64,000 nt of DNA from Thinopyrum elongatum (lineage: Eukaryota; Streptophyta; Magnoliopsida; Poales; Poaceae), in the NCBI GenBank assembly GCA_011799875.1, contig CM022303.1, forward strand, positions 550,639,368 to 550,703,367. The letters are read 5' to 3'. This document shows positions 11,531 to 21,606 of this stretch, in pieces (position 1 is the first letter of the stretch; every line of letters starts with the position of its first letter). A program made the translations under genes and the position numbers. The notes beneath the pieces were generated by a model. It was not told the DNA's origin. It saw nothing but the letters and a program-made list of their open reading frames with translations, and searched no databases.

Positions 11531-12924
11531 AATGTGTTTTTGGAGCATATTCACGCACCATCAGTTCAAGAAGATCCCTTCACTGAAGAGCCCCCACAGC
11601 CTAAAAGTTCCACTGATCCGACTGAAGTTGAAATCCCAGCTGTGGTCGACTTGATCATGGAAGTTTTGATTGTTATTCCTGATTGGACAGTGTCGTATAT
11701 CGCATATATTCTCAGGAAAGAGCTTCCAGAGGATGAAGAAGAGGCTCGCCAGATTGTCCGTCGATCCAAAGCCTTCACAGTAATGGGGGAGCAACTCTAT
11801 AGAGAAAGTGTCACTGGGGTCGTTCAGAAATGCATCACTCCGAAAGAAGGCCGAATGATCCTCGATGATATTCACTCGGGAACCTGTGGTCACCATGCGT
11901 CTTCTCGGGCCATCGTGGCCAAAGCGTATCGAGCAGGGTTTTATTGGCCGCGGGCAAATGAGATGGCAAAGGAAATAATTGACAAATGTGAGGGCTGTCA
12001 GTTCTACTCCAACATGTCCCACAAACCCGCTTCAGCCCTGAAGACCATTCCACTCGTCTGGCCATTCGCTGTTTGGGGTTTGGATATGGTGGGACCTCTG
12101 AAGACTGGCAGGAGTGGTTTCACCCATGTGCTTGTAGCACTCGACAAGTTCACCAAGTGGATCGAAGCTAAACCTGTCAAAAACCTGGATGCAAGTACTG
12201 CAGTCAGCTTCATCAAAGGGTTAACATTTAGATATGGAGTCCCACACAGCATCATCACGGATTTGATTCTCAAAAGTCGAACTTTGATTCTGATGAGGTT
12301 CGAGCTTTCTGTGCATCCCAAGGTACTCGGGTCAACTATGCTTCAGTCGCCCACCCTCAGTCGAATGGACAGGCAGAAAGAGCGAACGGTTTGATTCTCA
12401 AAGGGCTGAAACCTCGATTGATGCGCGACCTCAAACATGCGGCCGGCGCTTGGGTAGATGAGCTGCCGTCAGTCCTTTGGGGATTACGAACAACACCAAA
12501 TCGGTCGACTGGTCGAACCCCCTTCTTCATGGTCTATGGGGCTGAGGCTGTGCTGCCGAGTGACTTGCTTCACAATGCGCCCCGAGTAGAACTTTTTTCA
12601 GAAGCTGAAGCAGAACGAGCTCGAGAAGATGCTGTTGATCTTCTGGAAGAAGAAAGAGAGATGGCCTTGATCTGATCGACCATTTATCAGCAAGACCTTC
12701 GTCGATTATATGCCAGAAATGTGAAGGGTCGAGCATTTCAGGAAGGGGACCTTGTGCTCCGAGTGGACCAGCAACGGCCTCACAAACTTGCCCCCGCTTG
12801 GGAAGGTCCCTTCATCGTCACCAAGGTGCTCCACAACGGAGCGTATCACCTCTACAATGTGGAGCATAATAAAGACGAGCCACACGCTTGGAATGCGGAG
12901 CTACTCCGCCATTTTTATACTTAA
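11531..12924 (+). pseudogene. Integrase of the gypsy element, frame-damaged
   Basis: The zinc-binding HHCC region (HSGTCGHHASS ... CEGCQFY, 11872-12005) is followed by the catalytic core with first Asp in WGLDMVGP (about 12077) and second Asp in HSIITD (about 12260). The sequence just after this Asp (12262-12275) is replaced by a short foreign patch that shifts the frame. The original frame then resumes through the Glu region and RTTPNRSTGRTPFFMVYGAE (12489-12545). A TGA lies at 12673-12675. The C-terminus (GDLVLRVDQQRPHKLAPAWE ... LLRHFYT) ends at 12924. No chromodomain is visible, as expected for Tat elements. Confidence 0.88.
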
Positions 12925-13019
12925 GTGTTCAGACTAATGAGATGTAATAAAGAGTACCTTTCAGTTCGTTTATCAAAGACATGGTTTTACAGTCTCTTAA
13001 ATGATTGTTGTTACTGATA

Positions 13020-14030
13020 CATGTGTCCAAAATCCCCCAGTGGGTGGCTTAGCCGCGAATCCGATTCGCCTACGTTTGTAAAATCCTACCGAGTGATGAG
13101 CAACCCTCTCACTCGGGGGCTTAGCTGCAATCCTGTACTCGCCTAAGTTTAAAAAAATCCTACCGAGTGATGAGCAACCCTCTCACTCGGGGGCTTAGCT
13201 GCAGTCCTGTACTCGCCTAAGTTTAAAAAATCCTATCGAGTGATGAGCAACCCTCTCACTCGGGGGCTTAGCTGCAGTCCTGTACTCGCCTAAGTTTAAA
13301 AAATCCTACCGAGTGATGAGCAAACTCTCATCGGAGGCTTAGCTACAGTCTTGTACTCGCCTAAGTTTGTAAAATCTGCCGAGTGATGAGCAACCCCTTC
13401 ACTCGGAGGCTAGTTGAGTCCTGTACTCGCCTAAGTTTCAAAAATCCTACCAAGTGATGAGCAACCCTCTCACTCGGGGGCTTAGCTGCAGTCCTGTACT
13501 CGCCTAAGTTTAAAAAATCCTACGAGTGATGAGCAACCCTCTCACTCAGGGGCTTAGCTGCAGTCCTGTACTCGCTAAGTTTTAAAATCCTGCCGAGTGA
13601 TGAGCAACCCTCTCACTCGGAGGCTTAGTTGCAGTCCTGTACTCGCCTAAGTTCCAAAAATCCTACCGAGTGATGAGCAACCCTCTCACTCGGAGGCTTA
13701 GCTGCAGTCCTATACTCGCCTAAGTTTGTAAAATCCTGCCGAGTGATGAGCAACCCTCTCACTCGGAGGCTTAGCTGCAGTCCTGTACTCGCGTAAGTTT
13801 GTAAAATCCTGCCTAAGTGATGAGCAACCCTCTCACTCGGGGGCTTAGCTGCAGTTCTGTACTCGCCTAAGTTTAAAAAATCCTACCGAGCGATGAGCAA
13901 CCCTCTCACTCGGGGGCTTAGCTGCAGTCCTGTACTCGCCTAAGTTTAAAAAATCCTACCGAGCGATGAGCAACCCTCTCACTCGGAGGCTTAGCTGCAG
14001 TCCTGTACTCGCCTAAGTGTAAAACATGCT
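13020..14030 (+). repeat. 73-bp tandem array, about 13 copies
   Basis: The repeating unit carries CCGAGTGATGAGCAACCCTC and TACTCGCCTAAGTTT. Unit starts fall near 13091, 13165, 13238, 13311, 13381, 13452, 13524, 13595, 13667, 13740, 13814, 13888 and 13962, so the period is 70-74 bp. A diverged partial copy precedes it. The array separates the end of pol from the 3' end of the antisense gene. Copies are very similar, which implies recent expansion or homogenisation. Confidence 0.93.
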
Positions 14031-14158
14031 CCATCCTGATCTGCAAGGACGACGAGGTGCAGGTCATCCGCGATCCTCTCCTCAGAACTGCGTCTGTTCC
14101 GAGTGATGATACAAGTTCCACTCGGAAATAAAAACAAGCATATTTAAGGGCAAACTAA

Positions 14159-14368
14159 GTTCAGACGAAGGAGCTTAAAAGTACTCGGGCATCAGGCCCG
14201 AAGGAGTTTTACGGTTACAAAATCACTCGGCATACCGAGGCAAATTGAACCGGATCATAAAAGTTCGGACGAAGGAGCTCAAAGTACTCGGGCATCAGGC
14301 CCGAAGGAGTTTTACGATTACAGAATCACTCGGCATACCGAGACAAATTGAATCAGATCATAAAAGTT
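14159..14368 (+). repeat. Two-copy tandem repeat, 104-bp period
   Basis: GTTCAGACGAAGGAGC (14159) and GTTCGGACGAAGGAGC (14263) start two highly similar units. Each contains a small hairpin CGGGCATCAGGCCCG. The repeat lies just beyond the stop codon of the antisense gene and may form its 3' untranslated region. Confidence 0.88.
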
Positions 14369-15397
14369 TCATTCACTCCGCAGAGGGGCTGGCAGGCTCA
14401 ACAAACTTGTCCAGGTTGATTCCATCTGCGATTTGAGTAGCAGCAGCAATGAAGGTCTCCATGAAAGACTGGAAGTCGAGTTTCTTGGTGTTGGCGACCT
14501 TGATTGCCGCTAGCTTCTCTTCTCTGGCTTCCTTGCAGTGGACGCGAACCAGGGACAAAGCTACGTCAGCACCGCATCAAGTAGCGGACTTCTTCCACTC
14601 CTGCACTCGACCAGGAATCTTGTTAAGTCGAGTCATCAGAGACTCGAGATCGTTTTGGAGCGTGTCCCCTGGCCAGAGCGCTGTGTCGATCCGCGAAACT
14701 GCAACCTTGAGTCGAGCAAGATATTCCAAGGCACTGGCAAGGCGAGACTCCAGTCGGAGCACATTCATGGCTGCTTCATCTTTGACAGGGGAGTTGATGG
14801 GGTCCAAGTTCGTCTCGACTCACCCAGTTTCTTCCTCGAAGTCTTGACAGAATTCTGCACTCGCAGAGAAATAATGAGTCGACAGCGGGATGATGAGTCG
14901 ATGAAAGCAAACCAATCGCACAGAGAAAAGTACCTTCAAGCATGAGGAATAATTTTTTGGCGAGTCCTCCCAGGTAGTTCTCCAGCTCGTCCCTCCTGCG
15001 GGTGATGTCTTCTACTTTGTCGGTCAGGGTCCGCTTGTCCTTCTTCAGACGAGTCACTTCTTTGTTGGCTTCGTCAAGAGCAGCCTTCAGCTTGGCATTC
15101 TCTCCCTCCAGCTGTCCGACTGAGGCCATCTTTTGGTCGGCAAGCGCCGTTTTGTCTTCGGCGGTTTTCTTCCCAACCGCAAGGTAAAGGTCCTTCTTCT
15201 CCAAAGCCTGTCTCATTGTTTCTAGAAAGAATAACATTCGAATCAGAAAAAGGAGGAGAGAAGATGGCAAGAGAACCGGTCGACAAGCTTTCCTTACCAG
15301 CAGCGTCATCCTTAGCCTTCTGGAAGTTGTTTCGAGCCAACTCCAGGTCAAGATTGAGCTGGATTTGCTTCTTCTCCAAGTCGGCAAACCGGGCTCC

Positions 15398-15650
15398 AAG
15401 ATCACAAGATTTCTGTGTTCAGAAGATAGTCAGTCGGCAGACACAAAGACTACTGCCGAATCAAACATTCGCCAATAGTCTCGGGGACTACACCCAGTGG
15501 GTGCACTCAGCGTGCCCCCACCCAAGATCACAAGATTTCTGTGTTCAGAAGATAGTCAGTCGGCAGACACAAAGACTACTGCCGAATCAAACGCTCGCCA
15601 ATAGTCTCGGGGACTACACCCAGTGGGTGCACTCAGAGTGCCCCCACTGG
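15398..15650. repeat. 125-bp direct tandem duplication spanning a splice acceptor
   Basis: The block beginning AGATCACAAGATTTCTGTGTT at 15399 recurs at 15524 with few differences. It carries the exon-4 acceptor of the antisense gene (minus-strand ACACAG|AAATC), so that acceptor and the first bases of the exon exist twice. Confidence 0.88.
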
Positions 15651-15912
15651 TCCGACTTTTTCAATCGACTTGGTCCGTCCAGTCAAAAAAAAAACTCAGA
15701 CCATAGCCGACTGCCCGCAGTCGACTACGGTCTCGGGGACTACACCCAGTGGGTGCACTCAGCGTGCCCCCACTGGTAAAGGTTCCACTCGGCATGATCT
15801 GCCCAGACCGAGTGGAGAAGATCTGTTAAAAGACCCCCGCCGAATCAAACATTCGACGGTGGCCTCGGGGACTACACCCAGTGGGTGCACTCAGCGTGCC
15901 CCCACTGGTTCA
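15478..15912. repeat. Four copies of a CTCGGGGACTACACCCAGTG module
   Basis: The module with ACACCCAGTGGGTGCACTCA and GTGCCCCCACTGG appears near 15480, 15605, 15731 and 15864. It contains the palindrome CCCAGTGGG/TGCACT and lies in the long intron (16124-15413) of the antisense gene. Confidence 0.85.
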
Positions 15913-18375
15913 GAGATTCAATCAGCACAACCTAGTCGACTCAAGTGGAAAAACTACTCAATAGAAATTAAAACACCCACTGGGTGTGCAGACTGACAAT
16001 GGGTGTGCAATCAAGGTTCCAAAACGCTCATCCACAGACGTCTTGCGGATAAGGCGGCAGTTTCTAAATATCATATCCTAATAGAACAAGCGTCAAGATG
16101 GAGTTCAGTCGGGAGTAAGCTAACCTGGACATTGGCCTGAAGTGCTGAACTGGCATCATAGGCAGCTTGACTGGCCTCACGCACCACCTTCATCTGCTCC
16201 ATCATAATGCCAGCCTGGCGTATAGCCTCCTTGGCAGCACTCACTTGGTCTTCTGGGACTTGAGGGGCGGTGGGAGGTGCAGTCGGCATATCAGTTGTAG
16301 TAGCTTGAGAGCTTGAGGCATGAAGTTGGACAGGCGAAGCAAGGGCCGGCACAGTCGATGACGAAGGACGAACACTCGACAAGGGATTCGCAAAAGTAAC
16401 GGAGGCACGGTTGAAGTCCCCGGATTGCTGGATAGCTGGTTCCGTCGCCAGCGTCAACTGAGGCGTCTTGCTAGCTGGTACCTTCTTGACTGAGGTCCTG
16501 ATCCTCCTACCCACGAGTTTCTGTGGCTCATCTTCATCATCGTCTTGAAGTTCAATAACATTTTGCGGAGCTGCAAAAGAATCGACCATAAGAGTTCAGT
16601 CGACTGTAGAATCGGCTAGCAAAGAAAAGACGAGATAACAGGGGTCATACCCGCTTTGGATGTGACCGCGTCCTCCATCTCCTCGTCACCATCATCTTGG
16701 TAAGCAGAAGTCCCGGAGGTAGCAGCACTGCAAATCTCAAGGTTCACTCGGTCAAGCAAGTGAATGGGTCGACAACTGATATAAGATTCTTTGAACAAAG
16801 GGCGAAAACGAAACACTGACGCAGAGGCGACGGGAACGTCAACCTTGATCTTGGGCAAAGCCTTCCGTGGCTTTGACGGCGCGGTCTTGAGCTGCTTCAG
16901 AGCCTTCTCAGTCGGCACCGGAGAAGATGTCTGAATGCGCTTCGAAGTCTGTCCAGTCGGTGTTGCCACCTTGCCTCGGATACTTGCTGGGTCGTGCTTG
17001 TGCTTGGAACGCTTTTCCGTGCGAGGTGGAGAATCGACCTCCTCCTCACTGCTCGAGTTTTCATGCTCTTCATCACTCTCCCCATCGGAGTTCCAGTCGC
17101 TGCTGTCGCCTCCGCTCTCTTCTCCTTCCTGGATCTGCTCCCCATTGGGCATCGAGTACATCTCAGTATATATCTGCGAAGCAAAGAATCGAACAAGCAT
17201 CAGTCGGTTCCAAAGACAGTTTACAAATTAGAGTAAAAGTCACTCGACATCGAAGGTCTGACCTTGTCTGGTTCGTTATCAGCGCCGAGTGGCGGAATTC
17301 TCCTGGACCCCCTGGGGTTGTCTTTGTTTCCGGTAATGCTCTGCAGCCACCGCGCCACCGTCTCCTCGGCAACTTCCTCCGGGTGGATCCGAGCAGAATC
17401 ATCGGCGCCCAAATACATCCACATAGGATGATCGCGGGCCTGGAGCGGCTGGATGCGACGAGTGAGAAACACCTCTAGCAAATCCATGCCGGTCACACCA
17501 TCGCGGACAAGTTGGATTACGCGTTCAACCAACATATTCACCTCCGCCTTTTCTTCTGGAGTCACTTTCAAGGGAGAGGGCTTTTCAATTCGCCCCATGG
17601 TAAAGGGGGGAAGGCCAGTCGACTGACCAGGAGTTGGTTTGTCCTTACAATAAAACCAGGTCAACTGCCACCCTCTGACCGAATCGGGAAGAGTCATAGG
17701 TGGAAAAGTGCTTTTTCCTCTCATCTGGATCCCTAGACCTCCGCACATCTGGATCACGTGCGTCCTCTCATCACTCGGATTGGCCTTTTTCACAGACTGT
17801 GAGCGGCAAGTAAAGATGTGTTTGAAGAGACCCCAATGCGGTCGACAACCCAGGAAATTCTCACACATGGAGACAAACGCAGCAAGGTATGTGATGGTGT
17901 TCGGAGAAAAGTGATGAAGTTGAGCCCCGAAAAAGTTCAGAAAACCTCGGAAAAAAGGATGAGGGGGCAGAGAAAAACCACGGTCGACGTGGGTCGCGAG
18001 GAGGACGCACTCACCCTCCTGCGGCTGCGGCTCGGTCTCATCACCTGGCAGCCTCCAGGATCCATGGGCGATCAAGCCCCCCTCGACCAGATCCTCCATA
18101 TCCTCTTGCTGAATCGTGGAGCGAATCCAATCGCCCTGGATCCAGCCGGGCGGTAGGCCGGATCTCGACGACAAGCCACCCCGACTCGTCTTCTTGCCCT
18201 TCGCTGCCGCCGTCGCTTTCTTCGCACGCTCCAGGGCCGCCGTCTTCTCCTTCCCCATCGCGGCAGGCTGCGCTCGGGCGGGGCGGCAGTGTCGAAGGTG
18301 GCGGGGAATGTGGCGGTGAAACAGGAGAAGAGGAAGGAGATGGGGAGCACAGTGCCGGGCTCATCGGCCCCGACG

Positions 18376-18384
18376 CCTTATATG
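18376..18384 (-). promoter_or_regulatory. TATA box of the antisense gene
   Basis: The minus-strand CATATAAGG lies about 120 bp upstream of the ATG at 18258, in a GC-rich context. A start of transcription roughly 25-30 bp downstream would leave a leader of about 90 nt. This supports independent transcription from within the element, not read-through from the 3' LTR. Confidence 0.55.
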
Positions 18385-18787
18385 GGCCTGCTCCCGAGTG
18401 GCTGACTAGTGGGCCCAGGCAATCCAGTCAAATCCCGCAACAGTCCCGCGCTGGATACGTGGCGAAAAAGGTGGCGCAAGAATCGAGGCATCCCTGCCTA
18501 ACCCGCTCCGTCTACTGCGGTACTCTCCGTCCCGCGCGCTTCTCCAAATTTCGAATCCCGTGAGATCCGGAAAGCGGCAGCGTGACCAATCGCGTCGAGG
18601 ATCTTATACCATACCAACACTCAGAGCTTATCAGCAAAAATCACTCGACGACCTCTGAATGGACCCAGGCGACTGAAAATGAAGTTGAAGTTTTTACAAA
18701 GATCACCGGCCCGGTTAGGATGCCTCTGAAGCATATAAATCGGGTCGGAACCATCTTCAACCCCTTCTCCACTCGGACCCAGATCCA

Positions 18788-18799
18788 TTCGGGGGCTAA
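18788..18799 (+). other. Purine-rich tract before the 3' LTR
   Basis: CGGGGGCTAA immediately precedes the 3' LTR start at 18800, where the plus-strand primer site is expected. It is short and interrupted, so it is a modest match. Confidence 0.5.
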
Positions 18800-19395
18800 T
18801 GACGAAGACATGTACCTAGGGTAGGGTAATAGGCCTGACCTAGACACCCTTACCCGAGGACACTGCCCTAAGGCCAAGGACATTCAAAGGATAGCACCAT
18901 CTACCAACTGAAATCGCCACAGGGTGCAACCCGCTCGACCAACAGTTCACTCGGATAACCCAATTCCATTCGACCGGGGTGTACTCACTCGACCACACCA
19001 GAAACCACTCGGAAGACAGAAGACCTAAGGTCACTCAGGATGGCAAGGGTCAGGCGTTCACTCCGTAGTCTTAATGATCATTTATTTGCCTTTATTGCTG
19101 GCATTATCAGTAACGTCCTGTCTTTATAGACATTGAACCCCTTGTAACGTGGGACGGTTGGGGTCCTGGCGCACTCTATATAAGCCACCCCCCTCCTCAG
19201 GCACAAGGGTTCGCACCCCCTGTAACTTCACGCATAATTCAATCGATCAAGCCTCCGGGCACCGAGACGTAGGGCTGTTACTTCCTCCGAGAAGGGCCTG
19301 AACTCGTAAATCTTGCGTGCACAACCTCACCGTAGCTAGGATCTTTCCTCCTCATACCTACCCCCCATTCTACTGTCAGACTTAGAACCACGACA
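18800..19395 (+). repeat. 3' LTR of the Tat-type gypsy element (596 bp)
   Basis: It has the same length as the 5' LTR, from TGACGAAG to CCACGACA. It is followed by the GGGAG duplication. Nine differences from the 5' LTR were counted by eye. Confidence 0.95.
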
Positions 19396-19400
19396 GGGAG
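19396..19400. repeat. Target-site duplication GGGAG (right)
   Basis: It matches 6054-6058. Joining the two flanks restores a continuous old gypsy gag region. Confidence 0.92.
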
Positions 19401-20029
19401 TGTTCAGGAGCTGGTCATTCCTGCGATGGAGCTCCTCCCGCTGCTCCCGAGTGAGAGCCTAAGGTACATACGGCTCATGGCCCGGGAGGCCGCCGTTGGT
19501 GTTAACATGGGACGCACCCGAACGGCCATCTTTGGGCTCTATGTAGCCCGGGGGTACACGGTGCTCGGAGTTATCCGCCATGAGAATCTCGGCGGTCGAC
19601 TCGATGCTTTCGGACTCAGACTCTTCTGAGGAATTGCTGAGTGATCCGTTGGAGAGGTCGAGGGCGGGCTCGTCGAACTCGATGGCCGCCACTTGTTCCG
19701 CCGCAGCCTGAGTGGCGACAGCATGCTTGATCTAGTGCTGCAGCCGCGAACGCCCGGAGCGCTTGCGACGGGTGGGATGGGCAACCACTCGGTACAGAGC
19801 CGAGGGCTGTCGGAGAAGGACTCCATCAGAGGAAGCACAGAAGTGCGTTGCGCCATGGACGGGCAACGCCTCCACGTCCAGCGGGGCCTCGCGTAGCCAC
19901 GCTGAGTCGTCGGCGATGAAGGAGATCGTCCCGAAGCGGATTTCACCACCGACTGACATGATGTTGATGAAGAGATCCACCTACACCGTGAAATTTTGCT
20001 AGAGGCCTAGCCCCAAGGTGGGTGCCAAC
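19401..20029 (-). pseudogene. N-terminal gag and leader of the old gypsy copy
   Basis: On the minus strand, 19980-19700 encodes a segment clearly related to the younger gag N-terminus (FIADDSAWLREAPLDVEALP versus a matching segment at about 6790-6845), with frame changes further on. The primer-binding site TGGCACCCACCTTGGGGC lies at 20027-20010. It is the continuation of 3000-6058. Confidence 0.87.
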
Positions 20030-20621
20030 TATCGGGGTTATGATCCTGACAATGAGTACTAGGGGTACGAATAAGGGGCAGAGACTAGCTACGGCGTAGG
20101 TGTAACACTCGGTGTTTAACGAGTTCAGGCCCCTCACTCGGTGGAGGTAAAAGCCCTACGTCTCGTGCCCTGAGGCTTGCTTTTATTTGATGGGTATAGT
20201 TACAGAGAGTGAACGTGCCCGGCCAGGGGGAGGGGAGCGGCTTATATAGAGTGCGCTGCAGCCCCATGTTCCCCACGCCGCCGGGGTAATAAATGCCATT
20301 GAATGAGGCAGTTACTAGCATAATGAGCCTCTACTACAGCACTTACAGATAATGGTAGCTATAACTCTATTTTGCGGATGAATTAGGATTCCTTGACCGT
20401 TGCAGCTCCCACGACATCTTCCTGTCCTACACGTCCGAGTGGTAGTTCGTCCGCCGAGTGACGTGTGGTTGTCCGAGTGCTGCAGAGCCGTACGAGGGAT
20501 CCTCCTAGTGCCTGCATCCGAATGCTGGTATGGTCTAGGGACCTACCTATGATGGTGATGGGCTCCATGTGGGTCCCAAATGATGGGTCCTTGACCCTAC
20601 CTATAATAGGTGACCGCATCA
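20030..20621 (-). repeat. 5' LTR of the old gypsy copy
   Basis: The minus-strand LTR ends at 20030 (CCCCGATA, two bases before the PBS) and most likely starts at 20621 (TGATGCGG), about 592 bp. The TATA box at 20242-20248 sits the same distance from the LTR end as in the younger element, and the opening AGGTAGGGT segment is shared. The exact start is uncertain by a few bases. Confidence 0.75.
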
Positions 20622-21212
20622 CCAGGCGCTGCTGCTCCCACTGCTATCTGCTACTGTGTTCCCTGTCGATCGCCTGCTGATTTAGATCACTGTTTCTCTA
20701 CTACTAGTGCTCAAGCGGCCTAAACTACATGTGAAGTTCTTCTCTGCTACCAGTGCATTCAGTTTCGACAGTAACATTCAGATTCCACAGTAAATTTCAG
20801 TTTCGACAGTTAAGTTCAGAGTCAACAGTTTTTACATCATCTGTTGTAGTCAGGTGTTTTTTGGTGATGTAAATTTTACATCTACCACTTTTTGGTAATG
20901 TATTTTGCATCATCTATTGGAGATGCTATTAGAATCCCACTTGAGATTAACGATGTCTGTCTTGTACTGCTTCAGCCTCGATGTCTTACGGCTCGCCGGA
21001 GCAGCTCCAACGACGGAACCATACATCACAATAGAGCAGTACCCTGGACGCCGTCTACAGATGCCTCAGATCTTCCTCCACACCTCTGACAGCCACCTCT
21101 GCCGCAACTTCTTCAGCGACCAACCCGATGATGCTGAGGTCGACACGGCTACGCCAAAGAGGTTGTACACTTGTCGCATCACTTATTACTCTACATTCAT
21201 GTCAATCCATTA

Positions 21213-21606
21213 GGGCTATTTTGGTTCAAAGGAAAAAGTGAAGGAAAAACATAGCAATAGGAAATTTTCCTATGGCCCTCTACTATTCAATTATTCATGC
21301 ATTTGGTTGAAAGTAATGGAGCAAAACATCCACCTGGACCTACATTTCAAAATCCTATGCATGAAAATAAGACTAAGTGCATTAGTGGCAGAATAACATT
21401 CTAATTGTACACATTTTCATATGGTTTCACTTTAATTTGGCCATGTTTCTTTGCATTCATCTGCTCTTCCAATTCATGTGAACCAAACACCCAAGTTGAC
21501 AGATATCATGTGTTTACAAATGCTCTATTTCCCACGTGCATTCCTATCCATTTCCGGTGTTTTTCCTATCCCTGCGTTTTTAGAATCCCGCAAGCCAAAG
21601 GAGCCC
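21213..21606. mobile_element. MITE with GGGCTNYTTTGG-type ends
   Basis: It starts GGGCTATTTTGGTTCAAAGG and ends with the reverse complement of GGGCTCCTTTGGCTTGCGG. This is about 390 bp of AT-rich sequence with no ORF, sitting between two similar exon-like CACTA blocks. It belongs to the same broad group as the elements at 29205 and 34614. The target duplication is unclear. Confidence 0.55.

Larger units (their letters stand above)
14373..18258 (-). pseudogene. Six-exon antisense gene inside the gypsy element (Transposase_28-like N-terminal domain)
   Basis: Exons on the minus strand: 18258-17263, 17173-16651, 16570-16125, 15412-15298, 15221-14934 and 14854-14373. All introns are GT-AG and every phase agrees. 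The sum is 2,850 nt, that is 949 residues plus stop. Residues about 60-155 (GGLIAHGSWRLPGDE, then HPFFRGFLNFFGAQLHHFSP and CRPHWGLFKHIF) resemble the Pfam family called putative gypsy type transposon (PF04195). Exon 2 is acidic/Ser-rich with basic patches, resembling a nuclear linker. Exons 4-6 are rich in heptad-like Leu/Lys/Glu segments (LEGENAKLKAALDEANKEV), so a coiled coil is likely. Two in-frame TGA codons (+ strand 14820-14822 and 14577-14579) break exon 6. Both look like CGA-to-TGA changes. Maize Grande elements carry a comparable antisense gene. The function is unknown. Confidence 0.8.
6059..19395 (+). mobile_element. Complete Tat-lineage Ty3/gypsy LTR retrotransposon, 13,337 bp
   Basis: Two 596-bp LTRs (6059-6654, 18800-19395) are bounded by TG...CA and a GGGAG target duplication. 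The order is LTR, PBS, gag, protease, RT, RNase H, second RNase H, integrase, a 73-bp tandem array, an antisense spliced gene, a purine-rich tract and LTR. Two RNase H domains between RT and integrase, plus an extra antisense ORF region before the 3' LTR, are hallmarks of the plant Tat lineage (Grande-like elements). The LTRs differ at nine positions by hand count with no indel (about 1.5%; seven transitions). At the commonly used grass rate of 1.3e-8 per site per year this gives roughly 0.6 million years. The sense ORF has seven stops and two frame lesions, so this copy is not autonomous. Confidence 0.95.

Noticed and set aside
13020..14030. Centromeric or telomeric satellite
   Set aside because: The 73-bp units lie inside one retrotransposon between pol and the antisense gene, with element sequence on both sides.
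18041..18364. 107-codon minus-strand frame starting upstream of the antisense gene
   Set aside because: It overlaps exon 1 in another frame and is Pro/Ser-rich. At most it would be an upstream ORF in the leader, because the coherent spliced frame starts at 18258.
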